Made by a program: the position numbers and the translations under genes. Source: Tyzzerella sp. (GTDB taxonomy: Bacteria > Bacillota > Clostridia > Lachnospirales > Lachnospiraceae). From it: a stretch of DNA of 64,000 nucleotides. The stretch covers positions 62,001 through 126,000 of the forward strand of contig JAFTWA010000039.1 in NCBI GenBank assembly GCA_017465565.1. Reading direction: 5' to 3'. This document shows positions 36,808 to 44,843 of this stretch, piece after piece (position 1 is the stretch's first letter; the number at the start of each line of letters is the position of its first letter). Under the pieces are notes generated by a model that was not told the origin of the DNA, ran no database searches, and saw only the letters and a list, made by a program, of their open reading frames with translations.

Positions 36808-37392
36808 TTAAACCAGACTATTTTTACCATACAAGTAAAAGTCATATCCCAAAAGTTGATTTACCAGCTCTGTATTTCCTTTTTTCAGTTCTTCTTTGAT
36901 ATAAGTACTGCTGATTTCTCTGCCTTCATATTGTTTCTTTTCAAAAACCTCTACTTGAAAATTATATTCTTCTCCAAATTCCTGAAGCATATGATAGTCT
37001 CCACGTTTTTGATATCCAAATCGAAAATCAGCTCCAACAACTACATATTTTGCATGAAATACACCTACTATAATGTCTTTAATAAATGCTTCTGCTTCTA
37101 TGGCAGCTATTCTATCGTCGAAAGGGCAATCGATAAAATAATCAATTCTATTCTTTAGAAACTCAGCCTTTTCAGGATTCGTCAGCAAAAAATCTTGCTT
37201 CTTATTCAATTTCTGAAACAATGGACTCATATCAAATGCTACAACAATACCATTCACATTGTCTTTTTTTTGGTGTTCTTCCACACGTTCAATCAACAAA
37301 TTATGTCCTTGGTGTAACCCATCAAATTTACCAAATGTAATTGCTGAATTTTTAGTATCTTGATATGCATCAAAACCTTTTATATACTGCAT
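36808..37392 (-). CDS. RibF-like FAD synthetase without riboflavin kinase domain
   Basis: A 194-residue protein matching only the N-terminal FMN adenylyltransferase half of RibF. The nucleotidyltransferase motif is TFGKFDGLHQGHNLLIERV (GxxHxGH type), with VVGADFRFGYQKRGD and REISSTYIKEEL further on. Full RibF is about 310 residues. This one ends at LLGYDFYLYGKNSLV, exactly where the kinase domain should begin, and the bases after the stop are the rpsO promoter rather than a frameshifted remainder. It may make FAD from FMN only, or have changed its substrate. It keeps the usual place between truB and rpsO and is probably co-transcribed with truB. Confidence 0.82.
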   Translation of the reverse strand: MQYIKGFDAYQDTKNSAITFGKFDGLHQGHNLLIERVEEHQKKDNVNGIVVAFDMSPLFQKLNKKQDFLLTNPEKAEFLKNRIDYFIDCPFDDRIAAIEAEAFIKDIIVGVFHAKYVVVGADFRFGYQKRGDYHMLQEFGEEYNFQVEVFEKKQYEGREISSTYIKEELKKGNTELVNQLLGYDFYLYGKNSLV

Positions 37393-37402
37393 ATTTCACC
37401 TT

Positions 37403-38320
37403 CTAGTCTTGTTCATTCTTGTCAAAAAACATTTTTTCTATTTTAAACAAATATTTTTCCTTATTAAATTTGTAAATAGCTATAAATCGTTCCTGTCTAT
37501 CATAAACACGAACCATCTTGCCATCTACAAGCTCCACAAACTTATTTAAATGCTTTGGAAAAAATACATTTCCATTATATACAAAGCTCATGTATTCATC
37601 TTTCAACGAAACTGCTTCGTATTCTAAAAACATCTTATCAATAGGAATCAGAATCTCTTCTAATCTTCCACAATCTTTAAGTTCCTGCACCTGGGAAATC
37701 GTCAAACTATCCTTCCGTTCAAAGCTGCTCACTCTTGTTCGGATTAACTCCTCCATACAAGCGCCACAGCCTAATCTCTCTCCAATATCATGACACAATG
37801 TCCTAATATAAGTTCCTTTTGAACATGATACCTCCATGCGAACACGTGGCAGATTCATTTCTTTTATCTGAATATCCAGAATCGTTACAGGTCTCGCTTT
37901 TCGCTCGATTTCAATACCTTCACGAGCGAGTTCATAGAGCTTCTTTCCATTTACCTTCAAGGCTGAATACATAGGTGGAACCTGCATATAATCGCCAACA
38001 AACGACATAACAACATCCGCAACAGCTTCTTCTGTCAGACAATCCGTCTTAGCTTCAGCTAAAACCTCGCCTGAAATATCCTGTGTATCAGTCACTTTTC
38101 CCAGAAGCATCACCGTCTCATATGTTTTGTTTTTATCAGTAAGCATGTCACAGAGTTTTGTGGCTTTTCCAAGACACACTGGAAGCACCCCTGTTGCATC
38201 AGGATCCAGGGTACCTGTATGTCCGATTTTCTTTTGTCCAACAATTCCTCTGAGTTTTGCTACCACATCATGGGAAGTATAACCCTTTTCTTTGTTGATA
38301 TTAATCACTCCGTGTATCAT
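37403..38320 (-). CDS. truB: tRNA pseudouridine(55) synthase
   Basis: Makes pseudouridine 55 in the T loop of tRNAs. 305 residues. The N-terminus GVININKEKGYTSHDVVAKL and the catalytic stretch KIGHTGTLDPDATGVLPVCLG (catalytic aspartate in TLDPDATG) are clear, followed by YMQVPPMYSALKVNGKKLYELAR and the RNA-binding GTYIRTLCHDIGE. It lies between nrnA and ribF-like with gaps of 10-13 bases, as in the standard operon. Confidence 0.96.
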   Translation of the reverse strand: MIHGVININKEKGYTSHDVVAKLRGIVGQKKIGHTGTLDPDATGVLPVCLGKATKLCDMLTDKNKTYETVMLLGKVTDTQDISGEVLAEAKTDCLTEEAVADVVMSFVGDYMQVPPMYSALKVNGKKLYELAREGIEIERKARPVTILDIQIKEMNLPRVRMEVSCSKGTYIRTLCHDIGERLGCGACMEELIRTRVSSFERKDSLTISQVQELKDCGRLEEILIPIDKMFLEYEAVSLKDEYMSFVYNGNVFFPKHLNKFVELVDGKMVRVYDRQERFIAIYKFNKEKYLFKIEKMFFDKNEQD

Positions 38321-38332
38321 AAATTCTTCCTT

Positions 38333-39280
38333 TTACATTTGCGCTTGAATCTGTTCTACAAGTTGTCCCAAAATATCCTCTGGTTTTCCTTTCATGGTAA
38401 CTCCTGCCGCTTTTTTATGACCGCCGCCTCCGAAGTTCTGCGCCACTTTGCTAACGTCGATATTCGATGTTCCTGTTGCACGAAGGCTCACTTTATATTC
38501 AGCAGTTCCCGTTTCATACAAAAAGATGGCAACTTCCACGCCCTTTGTCACGCGAAGCTGGCTTACAATACCTTCCAAATCTTTTGGTGTTACACCAATC
38601 TCTTCCATCATTTCTTTCGTGATGCAGGCGGCAATCGCTTTTCCATCTAACAATAAGGAACTATCAGTAAGTGCCTTTCCTAAGATTTTGTTCTGCGCAA
38701 ATGTTTTTTCATAAAATGTTTTATCTATGATTTCATTTGCACGGATATTTTTGCGCATCAAATCCGCTGCAGTTTCCATAGTCTCTGGGGCTGTACAAGA
38801 ATACTGGAATACTCCTGTATCATGCACAATACCAAGATAAAGGCATTCTGCAATCTCTGTCGTAATACTTTCTTTGTCCAAAAGACGATAAATAAGCTCG
38901 GATGTAGAGCTTGCCTCTGGAACAATATAATTTTCATCTGCAAATGCCCTGTTACTAATATGATGGTCTACACACAGAGTTGTCCTTGCATTTTCAAATA
39001 GACATTCTGAAAAGCCAAGACGCCCTGCATCACCGCAATCTAATGCGATAAACAAATCATATATTTTATCTTCCTGCACTTCATGTTTGATTTCTTTCGT
39101 GACTTCTATCATATGAAAACTATCCGGAATCTCTTCTAGATATACATCCACAGCGATTTCCGGATAATTGTTCTTAATATACTGATAGAGCCCCATGCAG
39201 GATCCAACACAGTCGCCATCTGGTCTCACATGACCTCCAATGGCAACTGTCTTTGCTTCACTCAAAGCACGGTTTAACAT
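38333..39280 (-). CDS. nrnA: DHH family phosphoesterase, NrnA-like oligoribonuclease
   Basis: Degrades short RNA (and in some species phosphoadenosine phosphate). The DHH domain shows GGHVRPDGDCVGSCMGLYQY, IALDCGDAGRLG and CVDHHISN. The DHHA1 domain at the C-terminus has FGGGGHKKAAGVTM. I prefer the ATG at 39280 (315 residues), since AGAGG lies 9 bases upstream. The ATG three codons earlier touches the ribosome site and would overlap rbfA. It stands in its usual place between rbfA and truB. Confidence 0.93.
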   Translation of the reverse strand: MLNRALSEAKTVAIGGHVRPDGDCVGSCMGLYQYIKNNYPEIAVDVYLEEIPDSFHMIEVTKEIKHEVQEDKIYDLFIALDCGDAGRLGFSECLFENARTTLCVDHHISNRAFADENYIVPEASSTSELIYRLLDKESITTEIAECLYLGIVHDTGVFQYSCTAPETMETAADLMRKNIRANEIIDKTFYEKTFAQNKILGKALTDSSLLLDGKAIAACITKEMMEEIGVTPKDLEGIVSQLRVTKGVEVAIFLYETGTAEYKVSLRATGTSNIDVSKVAQNFGGGGHKKAAGVTMKGKPEDILGQLVEQIQAQM

Positions 39281-39281
39281 A

Positions 39282-39653
39282 TTACTCATCCTCTTTTTTA
39301 AGATCCTTTGTTACATCGTCAATCTTCTTTGACATTGCAACACCATAAGCAATCGATTGGTCCATTACAAACTTAATTTCCGGTGTATTTCTCATGTTCA
39401 GCTTTCTGGCTAACTCACGGCGGATGAAACCTTCTGCACTCTGAAGACCTTTTACAGTATCCTCCTGTGCCTTTTCATCGCCAAATACACTGATGTATGC
39501 CCTGCAAGTTTTTAAATCTGGAGCAACTTCTACTGCCACAACAGAAGTCATTGGAGCAACTCGTGGGTCTTTGATTCCCCCACGAATGATGTTGCTTAAT
39601 TCCCTTTGAACTTCCACATTCACTCTTGTATTCTTAATACTATTCTTTCTCAA
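39282..39653 (-). CDS. rbfA: Ribosome-binding factor A
   Basis: KH-like 30S assembly factor needed for 16S rRNA 5' end maturation. 123 residues, with RVNVEVQRELSNIIRGGIKD, MTSVVAVEVAPDLKTCRAYI and GFIRRELARKLNMRNTPEIKF. Directly downstream of infB. Confidence 0.96.
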   Translation of the reverse strand: MRKNSIKNTRVNVEVQRELSNIIRGGIKDPRVAPMTSVVAVEVAPDLKTCRAYISVFGDEKAQEDTVKGLQSAEGFIRRELARKLNMRNTPEIKFVMDQSIAYGVAMSKKIDDVTKDLKKEDE

Positions 39654-39674
39654 ATCTAATCCTCTTTTCTTCGA

Positions 39675-42491
39675 CTATCTTGGAATTTCTACCATCTTGT
39701 AAGCTTCTACCTGGTCGCCTTCTTTGATATCGTTGAATCTTTCAAATACGAAACCACATTCGTATCCTGCTCTTACTTCTTTTACGTCATCTTTGAAACG
39801 TTTTAAGGAAGCAAGTGCACCATCAAAGATTACAATGCCATCACGGATAATACGTGCCGAACATCCACGTTCAAACATACCATCTAATACGTATGAACCT
39901 GCAATTGTACCAACACCTGAAGCACGGAATGTTTGGCGAACTTCTGCATGACCAAGTACTTTTTCTTCGAATACTGGGTCTAACATACCCTTCATAGCAG
40001 CTTGGATATCTTCGATAGCATTGTAGATTACACGGTATAATCTTACGTCTACACCTTCACGTTCTGCTGTTTCTTTCGCCGTCGCATCTGGACGAACGTT
40101 GAAACCGATAATAATTGCATTTGAGGTAGATGCAAGTGTAACGTCTGATTCGTTGATTGCACCAACACCGCCATGAATTACTTTTACTGCAACTTCTTCG
40201 TTTGAAAGTTTTACTAAGCTTTGTTTTACAGCTTCTACAGAACCCTGTACGTCAGCTTTTACGATAATTCCAAGTTCTTTTACGTTACCTGCCTGAATCT
40301 GGTTGAATAAGTCATCCAGAGACATCTTAGATTTAGTATCATCAATTAATTTCACTTTATTCTGCGCGATAAATGTTTCCGCAAAGTTTCTTGCCTCTTT
40401 TTCATTTCCGCATCCTACAAATACTTCACCGGCATTTGGAACATCATTGAGACCAAGGATTTCTACTGGTGTAGATGGACCTGCTTCTTTTACACGTCTT
40501 CCCTTGTCATCAATCATCGCTCTTACTTTACCAAAAGCAGCACCGGCAGCAATAGGGTCGCCAACGCGCAATGTACCTTTTTGTACAAGTACAGTAGCCA
40601 CAGGACCTTTACCTTTATCAAGCTCTGCTTCGATTACAAGACCTCTTGCACGACGGTTTGGATTTGCCTTCAACTCAGCAACTTCTGCTGTTAAAAGAAG
40701 CATTTCCATTAAGTCTTCAATACCTTCACCTGTCTTAGCTGAAACAGGTACGAAGATTGTACTTCCGCCCCAGTCTTCTGCGATGAGACCATATTCTGTT
40801 AATTCTTGTTTTACTCTTTCGATATTTGCACTTGGCTTATCAATCTTATTAACAGCTACTACAATTTCAATACCAGCAGCTTTTGCATGGCTGATAGCTT
40901 CTACTGTCTGTGGCATAACACCATCGTCAGCAGCTACTACAAGGATTGCGATATCTGTTGAGTTTGCACCACGCATACGCATAGCTGTAAACGCTTCATG
41001 TCCTGGTGTGTCGAGGAATGTGATTTTTTCACCATTTACAGTTGCTACATAAGCACCAATATGCTGTGTAATACCACCAGCTTCTCCTGTAGTTACGCTT
41101 GTGTTACGGATAGCATCAAGAAGTGATGTTTTACCATGGTCAACGTGACCCATAACACACACAACCGGCGGACGCTTCTTCATCTTGCTTTCGTCTTCTT
41201 CATCCTCTTTTAAAAGTTCTTCGATAACATCAACTACTTCTTCTTTTTCGCAAAGCACTTCAAATTCCATTGCGATTTCTTCTGCTGTATCGTAATCGAT
41301 TTCCTGATTCATAGTTACAATTTTACCTTGCATAAATAGCTTCTTAACAATTACAGATGGCTGAATCTTCATATGGTCAGCTAATTCTTTGATTGTTAAT
41401 GCTTCAGGAATTGTAATCATTTTGATTTTTTCTTCTTCTTTTACAACAGGCTTTGGTTGAGGCTTTTGCTGAAGCGGAACATTCTTTTGGTTCTTTTGAT
41501 TCTTTCTGTTTTTTCCGCCTCTTCCATCCTGTTCATCATCATTGCGATAATCTTTTTCTTTCTCTTTCTTCTTATAATTATCTTTTTGATTTTTACGCTG
41601 CGACTTTTGCTCTGGAACGATTGGTGCAGGAATAGACATATCATTTTTTCTTCTGTCATCCCGTCTATCGTTTCTTCTATCATCTCTTCTATCGTCTCTT
41701 CTATCGTCTCTTCTGTCGTCGCGTCTATCGTCACGTCTATTGTCGCGGCGCTCATCTCTTCTGTCATCACGACGATCTTCACGTCTGTCATCGCGACGTT
41801 GTCCCCTATCTGCTCTTTCGAATCTTTCAGTTCTTTCAGCTCTTTCGGGTCTTTCTTGTCTTTCTTGTCTTTCAGGACGTTCTTGTCTCTGAACTGGTGC
41901 AGCCGGTTTTTCTACACGTTCTTGCTTTTGCATTGGTGCGGCATTTACTGGCTTTTCAACCGGTTCTGTTTTTTGAACTGGAGCAGCTACTGGACGTTCT
42001 ATCTTCTGAGCAGGTGCTGCTGGACGTTCTTCTTTTTGAACTGGTGCTGCAGTCACTGGACGTTCTGCCTTCTGTGGCTGTGGTGCAGCCACTGGTTTCT
42101 GTGCAGTTTGCGTTGGAGCCGCAGGTCTTTGTGCTGCTGGACGCTCTGGTTTTGTAGCATAGCTCATTCCCTGTCTCAAGCCCTGGTTATTACTTGCAGT
42201 TCTTTGGCTCTGACCATATGGTCTTTGACCATCCTGACGTCTCTGATTTGGACGGTTTCCTGCCTGACGGCTGTTTTGTGGTCTAAACACCTGAACGATG
42301 TTCTTTTTCTTTGGTGCTTCAGCTGGTGCTGCTGGGGCAGCAAAGTGATTCTTCACCATCTCCACATGTTCATCTTCAAGAGAGCTCATATGGCTTGACA
42401 CCTCCACATTCTTTTCCCTCAAAAAATCGATTACTTCTTTGTTTGATTTATTTAAATCTTTTGCAATTTCATGTACTCGCACTTTTGTCAT
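39675..42491 (-). CDS. infB: Translation initiation factor IF-2
   Basis: GTPase that places initiator tRNA on the 30S subunit. About 938 residues. A short N-terminal IF2N domain ([20 protein letters not shown]) is followed by a long low-complexity linker (about residues 55-340), first rich in Ala, Pro and Gln, then built of Arg/Asp repeats. A second IF2N domain leads to the G domain ([39 protein letters not shown]) and the C-terminal domains II-IV. I chose the ATG at 42491, because GGAGG lies about 9 bases upstream. An ATG 8 codons earlier overlaps ylxQ without a site. Confidence 0.97.
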   Translation of the reverse strand: MTKVRVHEIAKDLNKSNKEVIDFLREKNVEVSSHMSSLEDEHVEMVKNHFAAPAAPAEAPKKKNIVQVFRPQNSRQAGNRPNQRRQDGQRPYGQSQRTASNNQGLRQGMSYATKPERPAAQRPAAPTQTAQKPVAAPQPQKAERPVTAAPVQKEERPAAPAQKIERPVAAPVQKTEPVEKPVNAAPMQKQERVEKPAAPVQRQERPERQERQERPERAERTERFERADRGQRRDDRREDRRDDRRDERRDNRRDDRRDDRRDDRRDDRRDDRRNDRRDDRRKNDMSIPAPIVPEQKSQRKNQKDNYKKKEKEKDYRNDDEQDGRGGKNRKNQKNQKNVPLQQKPQPKPVVKEEEKIKMITIPEALTIKELADHMKIQPSVIVKKLFMQGKIVTMNQEIDYDTAEEIAMEFEVLCEKEEVVDVIEELLKEDEEDESKMKKRPPVVCVMGHVDHGKTSLLDAIRNTSVTTGEAGGITQHIGAYVATVNGEKITFLDTPGHEAFTAMRMRGANSTDIAILVVAADDGVMPQTVEAISHAKAAGIEIVVAVNKIDKPSANIERVKQELTEYGLIAEDWGGSTIFVPVSAKTGEGIEDLMEMLLLTAEVAELKANPNRRARGLVIEAELDKGKGPVATVLVQKGTLRVGDPIAAGAAFGKVRAMIDDKGRRVKEAGPSTPVEILGLNDVPNAGEVFVGCGNEKEARNFAETFIAQNKVKLIDDTKSKMSLDDLFNQIQAGNVKELGIIVKADVQGSVEAVKQSLVKLSNEEVAVKVIHGGVGAINESDVTLASTSNAIIIGFNVRPDATAKETAEREGVDVRLYRVIYNAIEDIQAAMKGMLDPVFEEKVLGHAEVRQTFRASGVGTIAGSYVLDGMFERGCSARIIRDGIVIFDGALASLKRFKDDVKEVRAGYECGFVFERFNDIKEGDQVEAYKMVEIPR
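41650..41797 (-). repeat. 12-base tandem repeat in infB encoding Arg-Arg-Asp-Asp units
   Basis: About twelve imperfect 12-base units (plus-strand consensus TCTTCTATCGTC) encode repeated RRDD. The register is unbroken, so it can vary in copy number without breaking the frame. The mirror strand has a long hydrophobic open frame that is an artefact of this repeat. Confidence 0.85.
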
Positions 42492-42507
42492 ACACTCATT
42501 ACCTCCT

Positions 42508-42831
42508 CTATGCAATTGTATTCTGTTCTGTCTCTATATGTTTTAAGATTCCTTTTGCAAATCCCTGGTCTGTGACCGCAAGAGTTGCCCGGAACTCTTT
42601 TCCCATTGCATGCCCTAAGGTATCTTTATCTCCATAAAAATAGATTGGCACTTCATAGAATTCACACATGTTTTTAAACTTCTTTTTTGTATTTTCTGAT
42701 GCATCCTCTGCAACAATTACGAGCTCTGCACATCCTGACTTCACTTCTTTTTCGGTGCAGAATTCACCGCTTGAAGTCTTACCTGCTTTTGTTGCAAGAC
42801 TAATCATCGATAATGCTTTACTAAGCTTCAA
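42508..42831 (-). CDS. L7Ae-like ribosomal protein YlxQ
   Basis: A small (107 residues) RNA-binding protein of the L7Ae/L30e fold: [40 protein letters not shown] and [21 protein letters not shown] placed the start at a TTG (42829-42831) preceded by GGAG in the end of ylxR, which gives the usual length and an 11-base overlap. The frame is open 23 codons further up but without family similarity. The order nusA-ylxR-ylxQ-infB is standard in Firmicutes. Confidence 0.87.
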   Translation of the reverse strand: MKLSKALSMISLATKAGKTSSGEFCTEKEVKSGCAELVIVAEDASENTKKKFKNMCEFYEVPIYFYGDKDTLGHAMGKEFRATLAVTDQGFAKGILKHIETEQNTIA

Positions 42832-43096
42832 GTGACTCCAACTCCTTTGCCAGTTTTTCGTACACTTCTTTTGGAATAGCATGTTTGAAAGAACGTTCAA
42901 GACCTTTGCCTTTTACTGCTTTATCAAAGCATTCTTTTGAAAAACAGAGATAAGCGCCACGTCCATTCTTCTTTCCTGTTGTGTCAATCACAAAGTCTTC
43001 ATCCGAAGTTTTTAAAACACGCATCATTTCTCGTTTATTTTTCATTTCTCCACATCCTACGCATTTACGCATAGGCACTTTTTTCACACTATTCAC
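42821..43096 (-). CDS. YlxR family RNA-binding protein (DUF448)
   Basis: 91 residues, a small basic RNA-binding fold, recently linked in other Firmicutes to RNase P control. The family signature is MRKCVGCGEMKNKREMMRV, and NGRGAYLCFSKECFDKA closes the conserved core. Placed between nusA and ylxQ and translationally overlapping the latter. Confidence 0.92.
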   Translation of the reverse strand: MNSVKKVPMRKCVGCGEMKNKREMMRVLKTSDEDFVIDTTGKKNGRGAYLCFSKECFDKAVKGKGLERSFKHAIPKEVYEKLAKELESLEA

Positions 43097-43111
43097 GCAA
43101 TCACTTCCTGA

Positions 43112-44233
43112 CTAAATGTAATCTTCTTCGTATTCACCTGCATATTCCTCTTCCATAGCCTCTGCAAGTTCCATCCAGTTTGCTGGAAGCTCTCCTGATT
43201 CGATTGCCTGTGTTTCACTCTTAATATCAATCTTATAACCTGTGAGTCTAGCTGCAAGTCTAGCGTTTTGTCCTTCTTTACCGATTGCTAATGATAATTG
43301 GTAATCTGGAACAATAACACTTGCTGTCTTATCGTCTGGGTCAGCTGCTACAGAAATTACTTTTGCAGGACTTAATGCATTTTCAATCAAGTATGCTGGA
43401 TTTTCATCCCAATTGATGATATCAATTTTCTCACCGCGAAGTTCACTGACGATTGCATTAACTCTTGCACCATTCATACCAACACAAGCTCCTACTGGAT
43501 CTACATCTGGGTCATTTGACCAAACAGCAATCTTTGTACGAGAGCCTGCTTCTCTTGATACGCTCTTGATTTCAACAATACCGTCTCTTACTTCTGTTAC
43601 TTCTGACTCAAATAAACGTTTTACAAGTTCTGGGTGTGTACGAGACACTAAAATCTTAGGTCCTTTTGTTGTATTCTTAACTTCTACAACATAAAGCTTG
43701 ATACGTTCTGTTGGTTTAAATACTTCACCCTTTACTTGTTCGTTTTCTGTAAGCATCGCATCTGCTTTACCTAAGTTAATACTTACATTTTTGCCTACAT
43801 AGCGTTGTACCACACCTGTTACGATGTCTTTTTCTTTTTCGAAATATTGATCATATACAACTTTTCTTTCTTCTTCACGGATTTTTTGAAGAATTAAGTT
43901 TTTGGCATTCTGTGTAGCAATACGCCCAAATGATTTTGATTCTACTGGAATCTGAACGATGTCACCCAATTCGAAATTTGCATCCTTCATCTTTGCTTCT
44001 GCAAGACTGATTTCCATAACTGGGTCCTCTACTTCTTCCACTACCGTTTTTTCTGCATATAAAGAGTATTCGCATGTTTCACGGTTCATGATAACTTTGA
44101 TGTTGTCTGCTTTTCCAAAGTGGTTCTTGCATGCATTGATTAAAGAATTTTCAATAGCGTCTAATAATGTCTCTTTGCTGATCTCTTTTTCTTTCTCAAG
44201 AATTGTCAAAGCTTCTAATAATTCTGTGTTCAT
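43112..44233 (-). CDS. nusA: Transcription termination/antitermination factor NusA
   Basis: RNA polymerase-bound elongation factor of 373 residues. An N-terminal polymerase-binding domain (1 to about 125) is followed by an S1 domain (KDIVTGVVQRYVGKNVSINL), then two KH domains (VGACVGMNGARVNAIVSEL; LAIGKEGQNARLAARLTGYKID) and a short acidic tail (EEYAGEYEEDY). It lacks the acidic C-terminal repeats of the E. coli protein, as usual in Firmicutes. It follows rimP by 18 bases. Confidence 0.97.
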   Translation of the reverse strand: MNTELLEALTILEKEKEISKETLLDAIENSLINACKNHFGKADNIKVIMNRETCEYSLYAEKTVVEEVEDPVMEISLAEAKMKDANFELGDIVQIPVESKSFGRIATQNAKNLILQKIREEERKVVYDQYFEKEKDIVTGVVQRYVGKNVSINLGKADAMLTENEQVKGEVFKPTERIKLYVVEVKNTTKGPKILVSRTHPELVKRLFESEVTEVRDGIVEIKSVSREAGSRTKIAVWSNDPDVDPVGACVGMNGARVNAIVSELRGEKIDIINWDENPAYLIENALSPAKVISVAADPDDKTASVIVPDYQLSLAIGKEGQNARLAARLTGYKIDIKSETQAIESGELPANWMELAEAMEEEYAGEYEEDYI

Positions 44234-44251
44234 TTTTTACTTCCTCCTAAA

Positions 44252-44719
44252 TTAAAAATGTAATGCCAAACGGATTAACGCGATATCTGCTCTTTTAAAA
44301 ACCTGCGTAGTCTCGTCTTCATATTCAATCGTTACTGTATCTTTATCGTATTCTGTTAAAATACCAATAAATTCTTTTTGTCTGTCGATTGCACGGTATG
44401 TGCGGATTTCAACTTCCTCTCCAATGCTTCTTGCAAAATCTTTTTCTTTCTTCAAAGGTCTTCCGAGTCCTGGAGAACTCACTTCAAAGATATAAGTATC
44501 TTCAATATAATCTTTTTCATCCAAAATATCAGAAAAAGCTCTGCTTACAATTTCACAGTCATCTACCGTTATTCCCCCTGGTTTATCAATGTAAGCTCTC
44601 AGATACCATGTTCCAGCTTCCTTTACATACTCTACATCTACTAACTCAAATCCATGAGCATCGATAATTGGTTGTAAGAGCTCCTCTGTTTTTTGTTCAT
44701 ATTGTTCTCTTTTAGACAA
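44252..44719 (-). CDS. rimP: Ribosome maturation factor RimP
   Basis: 30S assembly factor, 155 residues. The N-terminal domain has GFELVDVEYVKEAGTWYLRAYIDK (first part) and DCEIVSRAFSDILDE. EVSSPGLGRPLKKEKDF is the conserved centre, followed by an Sm-like C-terminal domain. The start is a TTG (44717-44719) with GTGAGGT upstream. First gene of the nusA-infB operon. I could not identify a good promoter between it and the terminator at 44750. Confidence 0.94.
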   Translation of the reverse strand: MSKREQYEQKTEELLQPIIDAHGFELVDVEYVKEAGTWYLRAYIDKPGGITVDDCEIVSRAFSDILDEKDYIEDTYIFEVSSPGLGRPLKKEKDFARSIGEEVEIRTYRAIDRQKEFIGILTEYDKDTVTIEYEDETTQVFKRADIALIRLALHF

Positions 44720-44749
44720 TGTAAAACCTCACTTTCCTAAATACATGAA

Positions 44750-44777
44750 GAAAAGTGAACCTTTCGGTTCACTTTTC
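44750..44777 (-). terminator. Terminator after the topoisomerase A gene
   Basis: GAAAAGTGAACC (44750-44761) and GGTTCACTTTTC (44766-44777) are a perfect 12-base inverted repeat with a 4-base loop (GAAA on the minus strand). The minus-strand stem ends in TTTTCTTC. It lies between the topoisomerase pair and rimP. Confidence 0.8.
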
Positions 44778-44843
44778 TGTCGACATCTAATTCAGTTACA
44801 TGTGTATATTAGCACTTATTCTTCTAAAAATCAAGCACTTTTA

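Noticed and set aside
40303-41052. A 249-codon plus-strand open frame
   Set aside because: It mirrors the GTPase region of infB in an unused frame. Codon bias of the real gene on the other strand explains its length.
41457-42398. A 313-codon plus-strand open frame rich in Leu, Ile, Phe and Ser
   Set aside because: It is the complement of the Arg/Asp, Pro and Gln repeats of infB. It has no ribosome site, no family similarity, and lies wholly inside a clear gene.
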